In this document: positions 7,311-14,184 of the stretch, piece by piece | How positions within the stretch are numbered: position 1 is the first letter of the stretch | Layout of the letters: the number at the start of each line of letters is the position of its first letter | Assembly: GCA_009908585.1 (NCBI GenBank) | Contig: JAAAOZ010000208.1 | Span: 1-14,317, forward strand | DNA length: 14,317 bases | Source of the DNA: Chloroflexota bacterium | GTDB lineage: Bacteria > Chloroflexota > Anaerolineae > B4-G1 > SLSP01 | Direction of reading: 5' to 3' | Position numbers and translations under genes: made by a program | Notes under the pieces: model-generated | Databases searched by the model: none | The model's input: the letters and a program-made list of their open reading frames with translations, nothing else | Told to the model about the DNA's origin: nothing

Positions 7311-7580
7311 ATGGATATTTATGACGTGATTATACGACCGATAATGTCGGAGAAGACATACAGACAGCTGGAGTTGGGGAAGTACAGCTTTGAGGTTCAT
7401 TATCGGGCGGACAAGCGGAAAGTTAAGCAGGCGGTGGAGCAGATTTACGACGTGGATGTCGAGTCTGTCAACGTGATGAATATGCCTGCAAAAGTCAGCC
7501 GTTCGCGATATCGTCCGCCATGGAAGAAAGCGATTGTGACCCTAGCCCCAGGTGATCGAATTGAGGAGTTGGAGGCGTAA
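7311..7580 (+). CDS. rplW: 50S ribosomal protein L23
   Basis: L23 lies at the exit of the peptide tunnel and is the docking site for trigger factor and the signal recognition particle. The 89-residue product has MDIYDVIIRPIMSEKTYRQ at the start, the KYSFEVHYRADKRKVKQAVE core, and VNVMNMPAKVSRSRYRPPWKKAIVTL at the end, matching the family's KxxR(x)G-type loop and final strand. I chose ATG 7311 because GAGAGGA (7298-7304) lies at proper distance; a TTG at 7296 would place that site inside the gene and add five non-family residues. It is somewhat shorter than the roughly 95-100 residues common in the family. rplB follows after two bases, with its ribosome binding site inside the end of this gene. 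Confidence 0.96.
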   Translation: MDIYDVIIRPIMSEKTYRQLELGKYSFEVHYRADKRKVKQAVEQIYDVDVESVNVMNMPAKVSRSRYRPPWKKAIVTLAPGDRIEELEA

Positions 7581-7582
7581 AC

Positions 7583-8422
7583 ATGGGGATTAAGAAGTAT
7601 CGACCCACGTCTCCTGGTCGTCGCGGGATGACCGGGCAGACATTTGAAGAGATTACGCGCACCAAGCCAGAGAAGAGCCTGCTGCGACCTCTGAAGAAAA
7701 AGGCCGGACGCAACGCCAATGGACGGATTACGGTTCGGCATCGAGGTGGCGGTCACGCGCGCCAATATCGGCTGATTGACTTCAAACGTGACAAGTTGGA
7801 TGTGCCGGGGACGGTGAAATCGATTGAATATGATCCCAACCGCTCCGCTCGCATCGCTTTGATAACGTACGCAGATGGCGAAAAACGATATATCTTGGCG
7901 CCGTTGGGATTGAAGGTTGGCGATACTATCGTCAGCTCAAAGGACGATATCGAGGTGCATGTCGGCAACGCGATGCCGTTGTTGAGAATTCCTACGGGTG
8001 CGATGGTGCACAATGTAGAACTGCACCCTGGTCAGGGCGGCCAATTGGTCCGTGCGGCGGGGACGGCAGCGCAGATCTCGGCGAAGGAGGGTGATTATGT
8101 GACCCTCCGTCTGCCCAGCACAGAGCTACGTTTGGTGCGCAAAGAGTGCATGGCGACCATCGGGCAGGTAGGCAATGCAGATCATGCTAACGTGAAGTTG
8201 GGTAAGGCCGGACGCAAACGTTGGTTGGGTTGGAGGCCTACGGTACGTGGCTCGGCTATGTCGCCTCGCGACCATCCGCATGGGGGCGGTGAGGGCCGTT
8301 CTCCGATCGGTATGCCCGGACCTAAGTCACCGTGGGGCTGGCGCACGCTAGGTCGCAAGACGCGCCATAACCGCGCGACGGAAAAATACATCGTCCGCCG
8401 GCGACGATCTGGTCGTGGGTAG
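7583..8422 (+). CDS. rplB: 50S ribosomal protein L2
   Basis: L2 is one of the most conserved ribosomal proteins; it binds 23S rRNA domain IV, helps join the subunits and is needed for peptidyl transfer. The 279-residue protein has normal length, with GIKKYRPTSPGRRGMTG at the N-terminus, GRNANGRITVRHRGGGHARQ (42-61), the NVELHPGQGGQLVRAAGTAAQ segment and the DHPHGGGEG block (230-238) near the C-terminus, then SPWGWRTLGRKTRH. The residues before DHPHGGGEG are Ser-Pro-Arg (227-229) where most bacteria have Asn-Pro-Val. Its ATG lies two bases after rplW, with GGAGG at 7571-7575 inside rplW, so translation is probably coupled. Confidence 0.98.
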   Translation: MGIKKYRPTSPGRRGMTGQTFEEITRTKPEKSLLRPLKKKAGRNANGRITVRHRGGGHARQYRLIDFKRDKLDVPGTVKSIEYDPNRSARIALITYADGEKRYILAPLGLKVGDTIVSSKDDIEVHVGNAMPLLRIPTGAMVHNVELHPGQGGQLVRAAGTAAQISAKEGDYVTLRLPSTELRLVRKECMATIGQVGNADHANVKLGKAGRKRWLGWRPTVRGSAMSPRDHPHGGGEGRSPIGMPGPKSPWGWRTLGRKTRHNRATEKYIVRRRRSGRG

Positions 8423-8441
8423 ACATTAGGGAGGATAGAAT

Positions 8442-8732
8442 ATGTCGCGTTCGTTGAAAAAAGGCCCGTTTATAGAGCCTAAATTATTGGAGAGGATTGA
8501 GGAAATGAATCGCACCGGCCAGAAGCGCGTGATTCGCACGTGGTCGCGAGCGTCGGTGATCTTTCCTCAGATGGTAGGTCACACGATTGCAGTCCATGAT
8601 GGCCGCCGCCATGTGCCAATTTACATCACAGAGAACATGGTGGGGCATCGCCTGGGGGAGTTTGCCCCGACGCGGACCTTCCGTGGGCATACCATCAAAG
8701 AGAAAAAAGGTAAAGTGAGAAGGATAGAGTGA
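8442..8732 (+). CDS. rpsS: 30S ribosomal protein S19
   Basis: S19 binds the 16S 3' domain in the head of the 30S subunit, next to S13, and contacts the A-site region and the bridge to 23S helix 38. The 96-residue product has MSRSLKKGPFIEPKLLERI at the start, then TWSRASVIFPQMVGHTIAVH and HVPIYITENMVGHRLGEFAP, followed by TRTFRGH, all in the normal order and length. AGGGAGG at 8428-8434 precedes the ATG. It lies 19 bases after rplB, and its stop codon overlaps the GAGGG ribosome binding site of rplV. Confidence 0.97.
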   Translation: MSRSLKKGPFIEPKLLERIEEMNRTGQKRVIRTWSRASVIFPQMVGHTIAVHDGRRHVPIYITENMVGHRLGEFAPTRTFRGHTIKEKKGKVRRIE

Positions 8733-8739
8733 GGGCATA

Positions 8740-9099
8740 ATGATGGAAACAGCTCGAGCTAAGGCTAAATATGTGCCGATGACGCCGCAGAAAGTACGTC
8801 GGATCATCGATCCTCTGCGGGAGATGCGCGCACAGGACGCTCTAGATGCATTAGATATCCTCCCTCACGCTGCTGCCAAGCCAGTTTATAAGGTAATTCG
8901 CTCGGCGATGGCGAACGGAGTAGAGAAAGGCTTGGATGAGGATCGCCTTTACATTCACACCTTGACAGCGGATGATGGGCCAGGCGTGATGCCGGGAAAA
9001 GGCCGGCGTGCTCGCTGGGGCGGTCGAGGACGTTATCGACCGATCCGTAAGCGCTCATCTCATATTACGGTCGTTCTCGAAGAACGGCTCGAAGAGTAA
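8740..9099 (+). CDS. rplV: 50S ribosomal protein L22 with a lengthened tunnel hairpin
   Basis: L22 touches all domains of 23S rRNA and its long beta-hairpin lines the narrow part of the peptide exit tunnel; changes in that hairpin give macrolide resistance in several bacteria. The 119-residue product keeps the family frame: KAKYVPMTPQKVRRIID at the start, AAAKPVYKVIRSAMANG in the middle and PIRKRSSHITVVLEE at the end. The hairpin segment between ADDGP (77-81) and PIRKR (101-105) is GVMPGKGRRARWGGRGRYR, about five residues longer than the E. coli and Thermus forms, with no trace of their KRxxPRAxGR pattern. Two adjacent ATG codons (8740 and 8743) are possible starts; GAGGG at 8731-8735 suits the second slightly better, which would give 118 residues. 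It lies 7 or 10 bases after rpsS. Confidence 0.95.
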   Translation: MMETARAKAKYVPMTPQKVRRIIDPLREMRAQDALDALDILPHAAAKPVYKVIRSAMANGVEKGLDEDRLYIHTLTADDGPGVMPGKGRRARWGGRGRYRPIRKRSSHITVVLEERLEE

Positions 9100-9110
9100 G
9101 GAGGAGAGTC

Positions 9111-9794
9111 TTGGGGCGCAAAGTACATCCTTATGGTTTCCGATTAAAGGTCATTCGTGATTGGAAGTCGCGATGGTTTGCCGAAGGGCGCGAATACGCG
9201 GACTTATTGGAAGAAGATCGGAAGATTCGTAACTTGATTTCTAAGACGATGTGTGCCCAGTCCCGGGATGGACAAAGCGGCGTTTCCAGCATCGAAATTG
9301 AACGCTTTCCGCCTAATCAGGTCTCCATCATCATTAACACGGCTCGCCCAGGGATGGTCATCGGGCGGAAAGGGTCGAATGTCAAGGCCCTGCGTCGTGA
9401 AGTGGAGGAACTGACCGGGGGAAAACGGGTTCACATCGATGTGCAGGAAGTCGAACAACCTGACCTGGATGCTAAACTTGTCGCGGAGAACATCGTGGCG
9501 CAGTTGGAAAAGCGGATTTACCATAACCGTGCGATGAAACGCGCGGTCCGCCAGAGTATGCGCGCGGGAGCTAAGGGCATCAAGGTAATGTGCAGTGGCC
9601 GCCTTTCCGGATCGGAAATGGCTCGTCGCGAGTGGATGCGTGAAGGTCGCGTGCCGCTTCAGACCTTGCGGGCGGATATTTCTTACGCCCAAGAGGAAGC
9701 TGCGACGGCCTACGGGAACATCGGAGTCAAGGTGTGGATCTACCGAGGTGAGATTCTGCCTGGGCAATCCTCCTCCTTGGATCAGGCGTCCTAG
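9111..9794 (+). CDS. rpsC: 30S ribosomal protein S3
   Basis: S3 is a 30S head protein at the mRNA entry site with mRNA helicase activity. The 227-residue product begins GRKVHPYGFRLKVIRDWKSR, carries a type II KH domain with the GxxG loop in ARPGMVIGRKGSNVK (78-92) and ends with the S3 C-terminal domain: GIKVMCSGRLSGSEMARREW, then GRVPLQTLRADISYAQEEA and GNIGVKVWIYRGEILPG. The start is TTG at 9111, supported by AAGGAGGA at 9098-9105 and by the exact match of the second residue onward to the family's MGQKxxPxGFRLG start. It lies 11 bases after rplV and 42 before rplP. Confidence 0.97.
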   Translation: MGRKVHPYGFRLKVIRDWKSRWFAEGREYADLLEEDRKIRNLISKTMCAQSRDGQSGVSSIEIERFPPNQVSIIINTARPGMVIGRKGSNVKALRREVEELTGGKRVHIDVQEVEQPDLDAKLVAENIVAQLEKRIYHNRAMKRAVRQSMRAGAKGIKVMCSGRLSGSEMARREWMREGRVPLQTLRADISYAQEEAATAYGNIGVKVWIYRGEILPGQSSSLDQAS

Positions 9795-9836
9795 CAATCA
9801 TTTTAGGACAGATTCCCTAGGTAAGGAGTTAGAATT

Positions 9837-10265
9837 ATGTTGATGCCGAAACGCGTGAAATATCGCAAACAACATCGCGGGCGCATGAAAGGCAAGGCCA
9901 GTCGAGGCGTTGACGTTAGCTTCGGTGACGTGGGCCTGCAGGCCCTGGAGCCTTCCTGGATCACCGCCCGTCAGATTGAGGCCGCGCGTCGCGCTATTGT
10001 GCGACACATGCGACGTCGTGGTAAGTATTGGGTTCGGCTTTTCCCCGACAAGCCGGTGACATCAAAGCCGGCCGAGACCCGGATGGGTAAGGGTAAGGGG
10101 ATGGTCGAACAGTGGGTAGCCGTCGTCCGACCCGGACGAGTTATGTTTGAGGTCGGCGGCGTGGAAGAAGAGGTGGCCCGTGAGGCTCTTCGTCTGGCTG
10201 CGCACAAATTGCCGATTAAGACCCAGGTCATTAAGCGCCTGGAGTCTGGAGAAACAGGAGCATAG
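9837..10265 (+). CDS. rplP: 50S ribosomal protein L16
   Basis: L16 is a late-assembling 50S protein that helps place the A-site tRNA at the peptidyl transferase centre. The 142-residue product starts with the canonical MLMPKRVKYRKQHRGRMKGK and shows FGDVGLQALEPSWITARQIE, AARRAIVRHMRRRGKYWVR and KPAETRMGKGKGMVEQWVAV. The arginine in the AETRMGKGKG stretch is the one hydroxylated in E. coli. AAGGAG at 9823-9828 precedes the ATG. Its TAG stop overlaps the GTG that precedes the rpmC ATG, so the two are tightly joined. Confidence 0.97.
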   Translation: MLMPKRVKYRKQHRGRMKGKASRGVDVSFGDVGLQALEPSWITARQIEAARRAIVRHMRRRGKYWVRLFPDKPVTSKPAETRMGKGKGMVEQWVAVVRPGRVMFEVGGVEEEVAREALRLAAHKLPIKTQVIKRLESGETGA

Positions 10266-10267
10266 TG

Positions 10268-10486
10268 ATGCGTGCACGAGAACTTCGCGAATTTACAACA
10301 GAAGAACTGCGGCATCGCTTGCAAGAGGCTCGGCGCGAACTGTTTAATTTGCGTCAGCAATGGAACGTGGGTAGTTTAGAGGATCCCAATCGGATGCGAG
10401 CAGTTCGCAAGGACATCGCCCGAATGCTGACGATCCTCCGTGAACGTGAATTGGCGCAAGAGATGGATAAAGGAGCAGCGGCATGA
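10268..10486 (+). CDS. rpmC: 50S ribosomal protein L29
   Basis: L29 is a small two-helix protein near the exit tunnel, beside L23, and part of the docking site for nascent-chain factors. The 72-residue product reads MRARELREFTTEELRHRLQE, then ARRELFNLRQQWNVGSLEDP and RMRAVRKDIARMLTILRERE, which is the family pattern. I chose ATG 10268 because AGGAG at 10256-10260 is seven bases upstream; GTG 10265 would add one Met. Its TGA overlaps the rpsQ ATG in an ATGA junction, the usual sign of coupled translation. Confidence 0.95.
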   Translation: MRARELREFTTEELRHRLQEARRELFNLRQQWNVGSLEDPNRMRAVRKDIARMLTILRERELAQEMDKGAAA

Positions 10487-10734
10487 GGGAACGACGTCGA
10501 CAGCTAACTGGGGTTGTTACCAGTGACAAGATGGACAAGACTGTGATCGTGGAAGTTGAGCGACGATATCGACATTCACGTTACAAGAAGGTCGTTCGGG
10601 GCGTGAAGAAGTACATGGCGCACGATGAGGAAAATGCCTGTCGCATAGGCGACACCGTGCGCATCATTGAGTCTCGTCCCTACAGCCGACGCAAGCGCTG
10701 GGCCGTGGAAGAAATCTTGGAGCGAGCCGCGTAA
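10483..10734 (+). CDS. rpsQ: 30S ribosomal protein S17
   Basis: S17 is an OB-fold primary binder of the 5' domain of 16S rRNA. The 83-residue product has the family's TGVVTSDKMDKTVIVEVERR strand region, then a YKKVVRGVKKYMAHDE segment, the CRIGDTVRIIESRPYSRRKR signature and a WAVEEILERA end. Length is normal. AAGGAG at 10470-10475 inside rpmC precedes the ATG, which overlaps the rpmC stop by four bases. rplN follows after ten bases. Confidence 0.97.
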   Translation: MRERRRQLTGVVTSDKMDKTVIVEVERRYRHSRYKKVVRGVKKYMAHDEENACRIGDTVRIIESRPYSRRKRWAVEEILERAA

Positions 10735-10744
10735 GGAGTGAAAC

Positions 10745-11116
10745 ATGATTCAACGAGAGACGCGGTTAAAAGTAGCAGATAATACCGGTGCTCAGGAATT
10801 GCTGTGCATCAGTGTGATGGGGGGATCCACCCGACGATATGGTTCGGTGGGTGACATCGTTATGGCTGCTGTCAAGTCTGCGACACCGACTTCGTCCGTC
10901 AAAAAGGGCGAGGTTGTGCGAGCCGTCGTCGTCCGAGTGGCCAAGGAGTATCGACGTGATGATGGCTCCTACATCCGCTTTGATGACAACGCTGCGGTCG
11001 TCCTGGACAAGGATGGCGTTAATCCCCGTGGTACACGTATCTTTGGGCCGGTCGCGCGTGAATTGCGCGAAAAAGGCTTTATGAAGATCGTGTCCTTAGC
11101 AGCAGAAGTCCTGTGA
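10745..11116 (+). CDS. rplN: 50S ribosomal protein L14
   Basis: L14 lies on the interface side of the 50S subunit, makes bridges to the 30S subunit and is the target of the silencing factor RsfS in many bacteria. The 123-residue product has MIQRETRLKVADNTGAQELL, then YGSVGDIVMAAVKSATPTSS, KKGEVVRAVVVRVAKEYRR and the signature DGSYIRFDDNAAVVLDKDG, finishing with NPRGTRIFGPVARELREKGF and MKIVSLAAEVL. Length and order are standard. AAGGAG at 10733-10738 overlaps the end of rpsQ and precedes the ATG. Confidence 0.98.
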   Translation: MIQRETRLKVADNTGAQELLCISVMGGSTRRYGSVGDIVMAAVKSATPTSSVKKGEVVRAVVVRVAKEYRRDDGSYIRFDDNAAVVLDKDGVNPRGTRIFGPVARELREKGFMKIVSLAAEVL

Positions 11117-11134
11117 CGGGTAGTGAGGTGGTAA

Positions 11135-11455
11135 ATGAATCGAGTTAAGAAAGGTGATATGGTACAGGTAATCTCCGGTGATGATCGGGGCCTGCGCGGT
11201 GAGGTCTTGCGGGTGTTGCCCAAGGAAGATCGTGTCGTTGTCTCGAAGATCAACTTGGTGATCAAGCACCAGCCGGCCCAACGAGCGGGGCGCTCGCAGA
11301 TGCAAGGTGGGCGCATTCAATTTGAGGCGCCTATTCATCTCTCGAATGTTATGCCTGTATGCCCTGTTTGTGATCAAGCCACACGGGTGGGATACGACGC
11401 TGTCGATGACGAGAAAGTGCGTGTCTGCCGGAAGTGCGGCGAGGTAATGGACTAG
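11135..11455 (+). CDS. rplX: 50S ribosomal protein L24
   Basis: L24 starts assembly of the 50S subunit by binding 23S rRNA domain I, and sits near the tunnel exit. The 106-residue product has the KOW motif in VKKGDMVQVISGDDRGLRGE (4-23), then KINLVIKHQPAQ. The C-terminal part has two CxxC pairs (Cys76/Cys79 and Cys98/Cys101) in VCPVC and VCRKCG, a zinc-ribbon-like form common in bacterial L24. GAGGTGG at 11125-11131 precedes the ATG. It lies 18 bases after rplN and ten before rplE. Confidence 0.97.
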   Translation: MNRVKKGDMVQVISGDDRGLRGEVLRVLPKEDRVVVSKINLVIKHQPAQRAGRSQMQGGRIQFEAPIHLSNVMPVCPVCDQATRVGYDAVDDEKVRVCRKCGEVMD

Positions 11456-11465
11456 CGAGGGAAAT

Positions 11466-12005
11466 ATGGAACGATTAAAGAAACGTTATCGTGAAGAGAT
11501 GGTCCCGACAATGATGGATGAATTCGGGTATGATAATGTTATGGAGGCTCCTCGCATCCGAAAAGTCGTGATTAACATCGGTGTTGGGGAAGCCTTAGAC
11601 AATCCCAAAGCGATTGAATTTGCGGTCAATGATCTACGGACCATCACCGGGCAGCAGCCCATCGTGATCAAGTCGCGGAAATCCATCGCGAATTTCAAAC
11701 TGCGCGTGGGGCGTCCCATCGGCGTCAAAGTGACGTTGCGGGGCGATCAGATGTGGGCGTTCATTGATCGGCTGATCAATGTGGCGTTGCCCCGGACCCG
11801 CGACTTCCGAGGTGTCTCGGATAAGCTGGATGGGCGGGGAAACTACACCCTGGGGTTGCAAGAGCAATTGATCTTCCCTGAGATTAATTACGACAATGTG
11901 GATAAGGCCCGTGGCATGGAAGTGAGTTTCAGCACGACGGCCGAGACGGATGAAGAGGGCCGCCGATTGTTGGAACTGATTGGGATGCCGTTTCGAAAGA
12001 GTTAA
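11466..12005 (+). CDS. rplE: 50S ribosomal protein L5
   Basis: L5 binds 5S rRNA together with L18 and L25-type proteins in the central protuberance and contacts P-site tRNA. The 179-residue product shows PRIRKVVINIGVGEALDNPK (29-48), LRTITGQQPIVIKSRKSIAN, FKLRVGRPIGVKVTLRG, then LPRTRDFRGV and the EQLIFPEINYDNVDKARGME block. The order and length are normal. The ribosome binding site is GCGAGGGA at 11455-11462, overlapping the rplX stop region. A 38-base spacer leads to the S14 gene. Confidence 0.97.
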   Translation: MERLKKRYREEMVPTMMDEFGYDNVMEAPRIRKVVINIGVGEALDNPKAIEFAVNDLRTITGQQPIVIKSRKSIANFKLRVGRPIGVKVTLRGDQMWAFIDRLINVALPRTRDFRGVSDKLDGRGNYTLGLQEQLIFPEINYDNVDKARGMEVSFSTTAETDEEGRRLLELIGMPFRKS

Positions 12006-12043
12006 CGGAATTGAGATGACAGCGTTAGGCAGAAGGAGTTACT

Positions 12044-12226
12044 ATGGCTAAGAAATCGATGCCGATTCGCGAAACTCGACGCAAGTATGACGTGCGAGTT
12101 CGGAACCGCTGCTCGCGATGCGGCCGTCCCCGTGGGTACTACCGTCGTTTCGGTCTCTGCCGAATTTGTGTTCGCGAGTTGGCCTTACAGGGGAAAATCC
12201 CCGGTATGGTCAAATCAAGTTGGTAA
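12044..12226 (+). CDS. rpsZ: 30S ribosomal protein S14, zinc-binding short form
   Basis: S14 completes the head of the 30S subunit next to S3, S10 and S19. This is the short zinc-binding type: 60 residues with two CxxC pairs, Cys23/Cys26 in NRCSRCGRPRGYYRRFG and Cys39/Cys42 in LCRICVREL, ending in the usual IPGMVKSSW. AAGGAG at 12033-12038 precedes the ATG. It holds the normal spc position between rplE and rpsH. The gene is called rpsN or rpsZ in different annotations; rpsZ marks the zinc form. Confidence 0.97.
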   Translation: MAKKSMPIRETRRKYDVRVRNRCSRCGRPRGYYRRFGLCRICVRELALQGKIPGMVKSSW

Positions 12227-12239
12227 TGGAGTAGGATTT

Positions 12240-12647
12240 ATGGTGATGTCAGATCCAATTGCTGATATGTTGGCGCGTGTACGCAATGCTTTGATGCGCA
12301 AGCATGCGACTGTTACTATCCCTTCGTCCAAGCTCAAGGTCTCGATTGCGAATATCTTGAAGGACGAGGGCTATATCGAAGACTACAAAGTCAAAAAGAA
12401 TGAGTCATTTTATGAGCTGGTCCTTCAGCTCAAGTATGTCGGGGATCTGAAACATCAGCGCCCTGTGATTGTCGGCCTCAAGCGGGTGAGCAAACCGGGA
12501 TGTCGAATTTACACCTCGGTGCAGGATATCCCCTGGGTGCGCAGCGGGATGGGCATTGCTGTCCTCTCGACCCCCAAGGGTGTGATCACTGGCCAACAGG
12601 CGCGACGATTGCACGTGGGCGGTGAGATCCTCTGCTACGTCTGGTAA
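12240..12647 (+). CDS. rpsH: 30S ribosomal protein S8
   Basis: S8 binds the central domain of 16S rRNA and, in E. coli, represses the spc operon. The 135-residue product has SDPIADMLARVRNALMRKHA at the start, then PSSKLKVSIANILKDEGYIE, LKRVSKPGCRIYTS and the C-terminal signature GIAVLSTPKGVITGQQARR, with VGGEILCYVW at the end. Two close starts are possible. ATG 12240 has GGAG at 12228-12231 at good distance, while ATG 12246 (giving MSDPIADM and 133 residues) fits the family better and has AGGA at 12233-12236. I give the longer one. The gene lies 13 bases after the S14 gene. Confidence 0.95.
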   Translation: MVMSDPIADMLARVRNALMRKHATVTIPSSKLKVSIANILKDEGYIEDYKVKKNESFYELVLQLKYVGDLKHQRPVIVGLKRVSKPGCRIYTSVQDIPWVRSGMGIAVLSTPKGVITGQQARRLHVGGEILCYVW

Positions 12648-12663
12648 CGATTAGGAGGTAGAT

Positions 12664-13212
12664 GTGTCTAGAATAGGCAGATTACCTGTACCTGTGCCAG
12701 AAAAAGTTCAAGTTTCGATTGATGGCTCCGAGGTGACCGTCAAAGGTCCCAAAGGGACGTTGACCCGGCGGTTTGATGCGCGGATGGAGGTTTCACTTGA
12801 GGATGATGCCGTCCACGTGAAGCGACTCAGCAATGAGCGCCAGGCCCGGGCCTTGCATGGATTGACCCGCGCGCTGATCAACAATATGGTGGTCGGCGTG
12901 ACAGAGGGCTACAGCAAGACGCTGGAAATCCGTGGAACGGGGTATCGCGCTGAGCTGCAGGGCCAGAACCTGGTCATGCACCTGGGATATTCACATCCTG
13001 TCGTGATGGAACCCCCGGAGAACTTGAGCTTTGAGGTCAATCCTCGGGCTGGTACGGTGAAGGTGAATGGAATTAATAAGGAAGTCGTAGGTCGGATTGC
13101 GGCCCAGATTCGCGATGCACGCCCGGTGGAACCTTACCAGGGTAAGGGCGTCCGCTATCAAGGTGAACGGGTTCGCCGTAAGGCCGGTAAGGCCGGTAAG
13201 ACGGCCCTATAA
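12664..13212 (+). CDS. rplF: 50S ribosomal protein L6
   Basis: L6 lies near the factor-binding site of the 50S subunit, close to the sarcin-ricin loop, and supports EF-G action. The 182-residue product has two related domains: SRIGRLPVPVPEKVQVSIDG at the start, VKGPKGTLTRRF, then GVTEGYSKTLEIRGTGYRAE (78-97) and the second-domain block from about 115, with the signature EPYQGKGVRYQGERVRRKAGK near the end. The start is GTG 12664: it gives the family's MSRIGxxPV and has AGGAGG at 12653-12658. An ATG at 12662 is out of frame. The tail KAGKAGK is encoded by a short direct repeat, which is normal for the family. Confidence 0.97.
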   Translation: MSRIGRLPVPVPEKVQVSIDGSEVTVKGPKGTLTRRFDARMEVSLEDDAVHVKRLSNERQARALHGLTRALINNMVVGVTEGYSKTLEIRGTGYRAELQGQNLVMHLGYSHPVVMEPPENLSFEVNPRAGTVKVNGINKEVVGRIAAQIRDARPVEPYQGKGVRYQGERVRRKAGKAGKTAL

Positions 13213-13264
13213 TCTATAAAGTCTGCGTGGAACTGAGGGTAAAAGTAGAAAAGGTAGAGAGAAC

Positions 13265-13633
13265 ATGAAACCAGAAGTTAATCGTAATGCAGCCCGCAAG
13301 CGGCGTCATGTCCATGTTCGCAAGCATGTGCAAGGCACGCCTGAACGTCCACGTCTGAATGTCTTTCGTAGTTTGAATCATATTTATGCTCAGATTATTG
13401 ATGATAGTGTGGGGCGTACCTTAGTTTCTGCCTCCACCATTGATCGCGAAATCCGAGAGCAACTTGATGGAATGACGAAGACGGAGCAGGCGCAAGTTGT
13501 AGGTCGTGTCTTAGGTGAGCGTGCCCTGGATGAGGGTATCAAGAAAGTGGTATTCGATCGGGGTGGCTATCAATATCACGGTCGAGTTGCTGTATTGGCC
13601 GATGCCGCCCGCGAGGTGGGTCTGGATTTCTAA
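13265..13633 (+). CDS. rplR: 50S ribosomal protein L18
   Basis: L18 binds 5S rRNA and carries it into the central protuberance with L5. The 122-residue product has an Arg/Lys-rich N-terminus (RNAARKRRHVHVRKHVQGTP), then ERPRLNVFRSLNHIYAQIID and SVGRTLVSASTIDREI, and the C-terminal GIKKVVFDRGGYQYHGRVAVLAD signature split around the family's FDRGG motif. Length is normal. The upstream region has only a weak GGTAGAGAGA, and a 52-base spacer separates it from rplF, the longest gap in the second gene block. I see no promoter or terminator in that spacer. Confidence 0.97.
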   Translation: MKPEVNRNAARKRRHVHVRKHVQGTPERPRLNVFRSLNHIYAQIIDDSVGRTLVSASTIDREIREQLDGMTKTEQAQVVGRVLGERALDEGIKKVVFDRGGYQYHGRVAVLADAAREVGLDF

Positions 13634-13656
13634 TCCTGTGGAGGAAAAGTTAGTCT

Positions 13657-14184
13657 ATGCAAGCACGACGTGACTTTCGAGAACAACAAGAACTAGACGA
13701 GCGCGTAATCGATATTACGCGAGTCTCGACGGTGGTCAAAGGTGGACGCACGTTCCACTTCCGCGTTGTCGCCGTTGTCGGTGATAATCAAGGTAAAGTG
13801 GGGCTTGGTATTGGCAAAGCGCGGGGCGTTCCCGATGCGATTGGCAAAGCCACGACGCGCGCTCGCCGCAATATGCACGAGATTCCCTTAGAAGGGACGT
13901 CGATCCCCCATGAAATAGTTGGCTCCTGTGGTGGCGCCCGCGTGCTCATCCGCCCTGCGACCAAAGGTACCGGCGTGATTGCCGGTGGTGCGGTGCGTCC
14001 TGTTTTGGAGGCGGCTGGAGTTGAGGATGTGTTGAGCAAGTCGCTGGGAAGTTCCACTGCTGTGAACGTGGTTCAGGCGACGATGGATGCCCTGGATCGA
14101 TTGCGCTGGGTGGAAGAGGTCGCCGAGGAGCGCGGGAAACCCGTCGCTGAGGTGATGCCCTTCTGGCAGAGACGGAGGACGTAA
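13657..14184 (+). CDS. rpsE: 30S ribosomal protein S5
   Basis: S5 lies at the mRNA entry channel with S3 and S4 and affects decoding accuracy. The 175-residue product has an acidic N-terminus, then the dsRNA-binding-like S5 domain: TRVSTVVKGGRTFHFRVVAV (22-41), GDNQGKVGLGIGKARGVPDA and IGKATTRARRNMHEIPLEG, followed by the second domain with PATKGTGVIAGGAVRPVLEA and GVEDVLSKSLGSSTAVNVVQ. Spectinomycin-relevant positions fall in the VKGGRTFHF loop, which looks ordinary. GGAGG at 13640-13644 precedes the ATG by twelve bases. Its TAA overlaps the rpmD ATG by one base (TAATG). Confidence 0.97.
   Translation: MQARRDFREQQELDERVIDITRVSTVVKGGRTFHFRVVAVVGDNQGKVGLGIGKARGVPDAIGKATTRARRNMHEIPLEGTSIPHEIVGSCGGARVLIRPATKGTGVIAGGAVRPVLEAAGVEDVLSKSLGSSTAVNVVQATMDALDRLRWVEEVAEERGKPVAEVMPFWQRRRT

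Noticed and set aside
9204..9797. Long open frame (197 codons) on the - strand opposite rpsC
   Set aside because: It is the antisense shadow of rpsC, with no known motif. The same applies to the open - strand frames opposite tuf, rplC/rplD and rpsE.
12087..12239. Long N-terminal extension of rpsH overlapping the S14 gene
   Set aside because: It would overlap the intact S14 gene in another frame; S8 proteins start at the (M)SDPIADM stretch.
13176..13203. Short direct repeat at the end of rplF
   Set aside because: It encodes the normal KAGKAGK tail of L6 and needs no special explanation.
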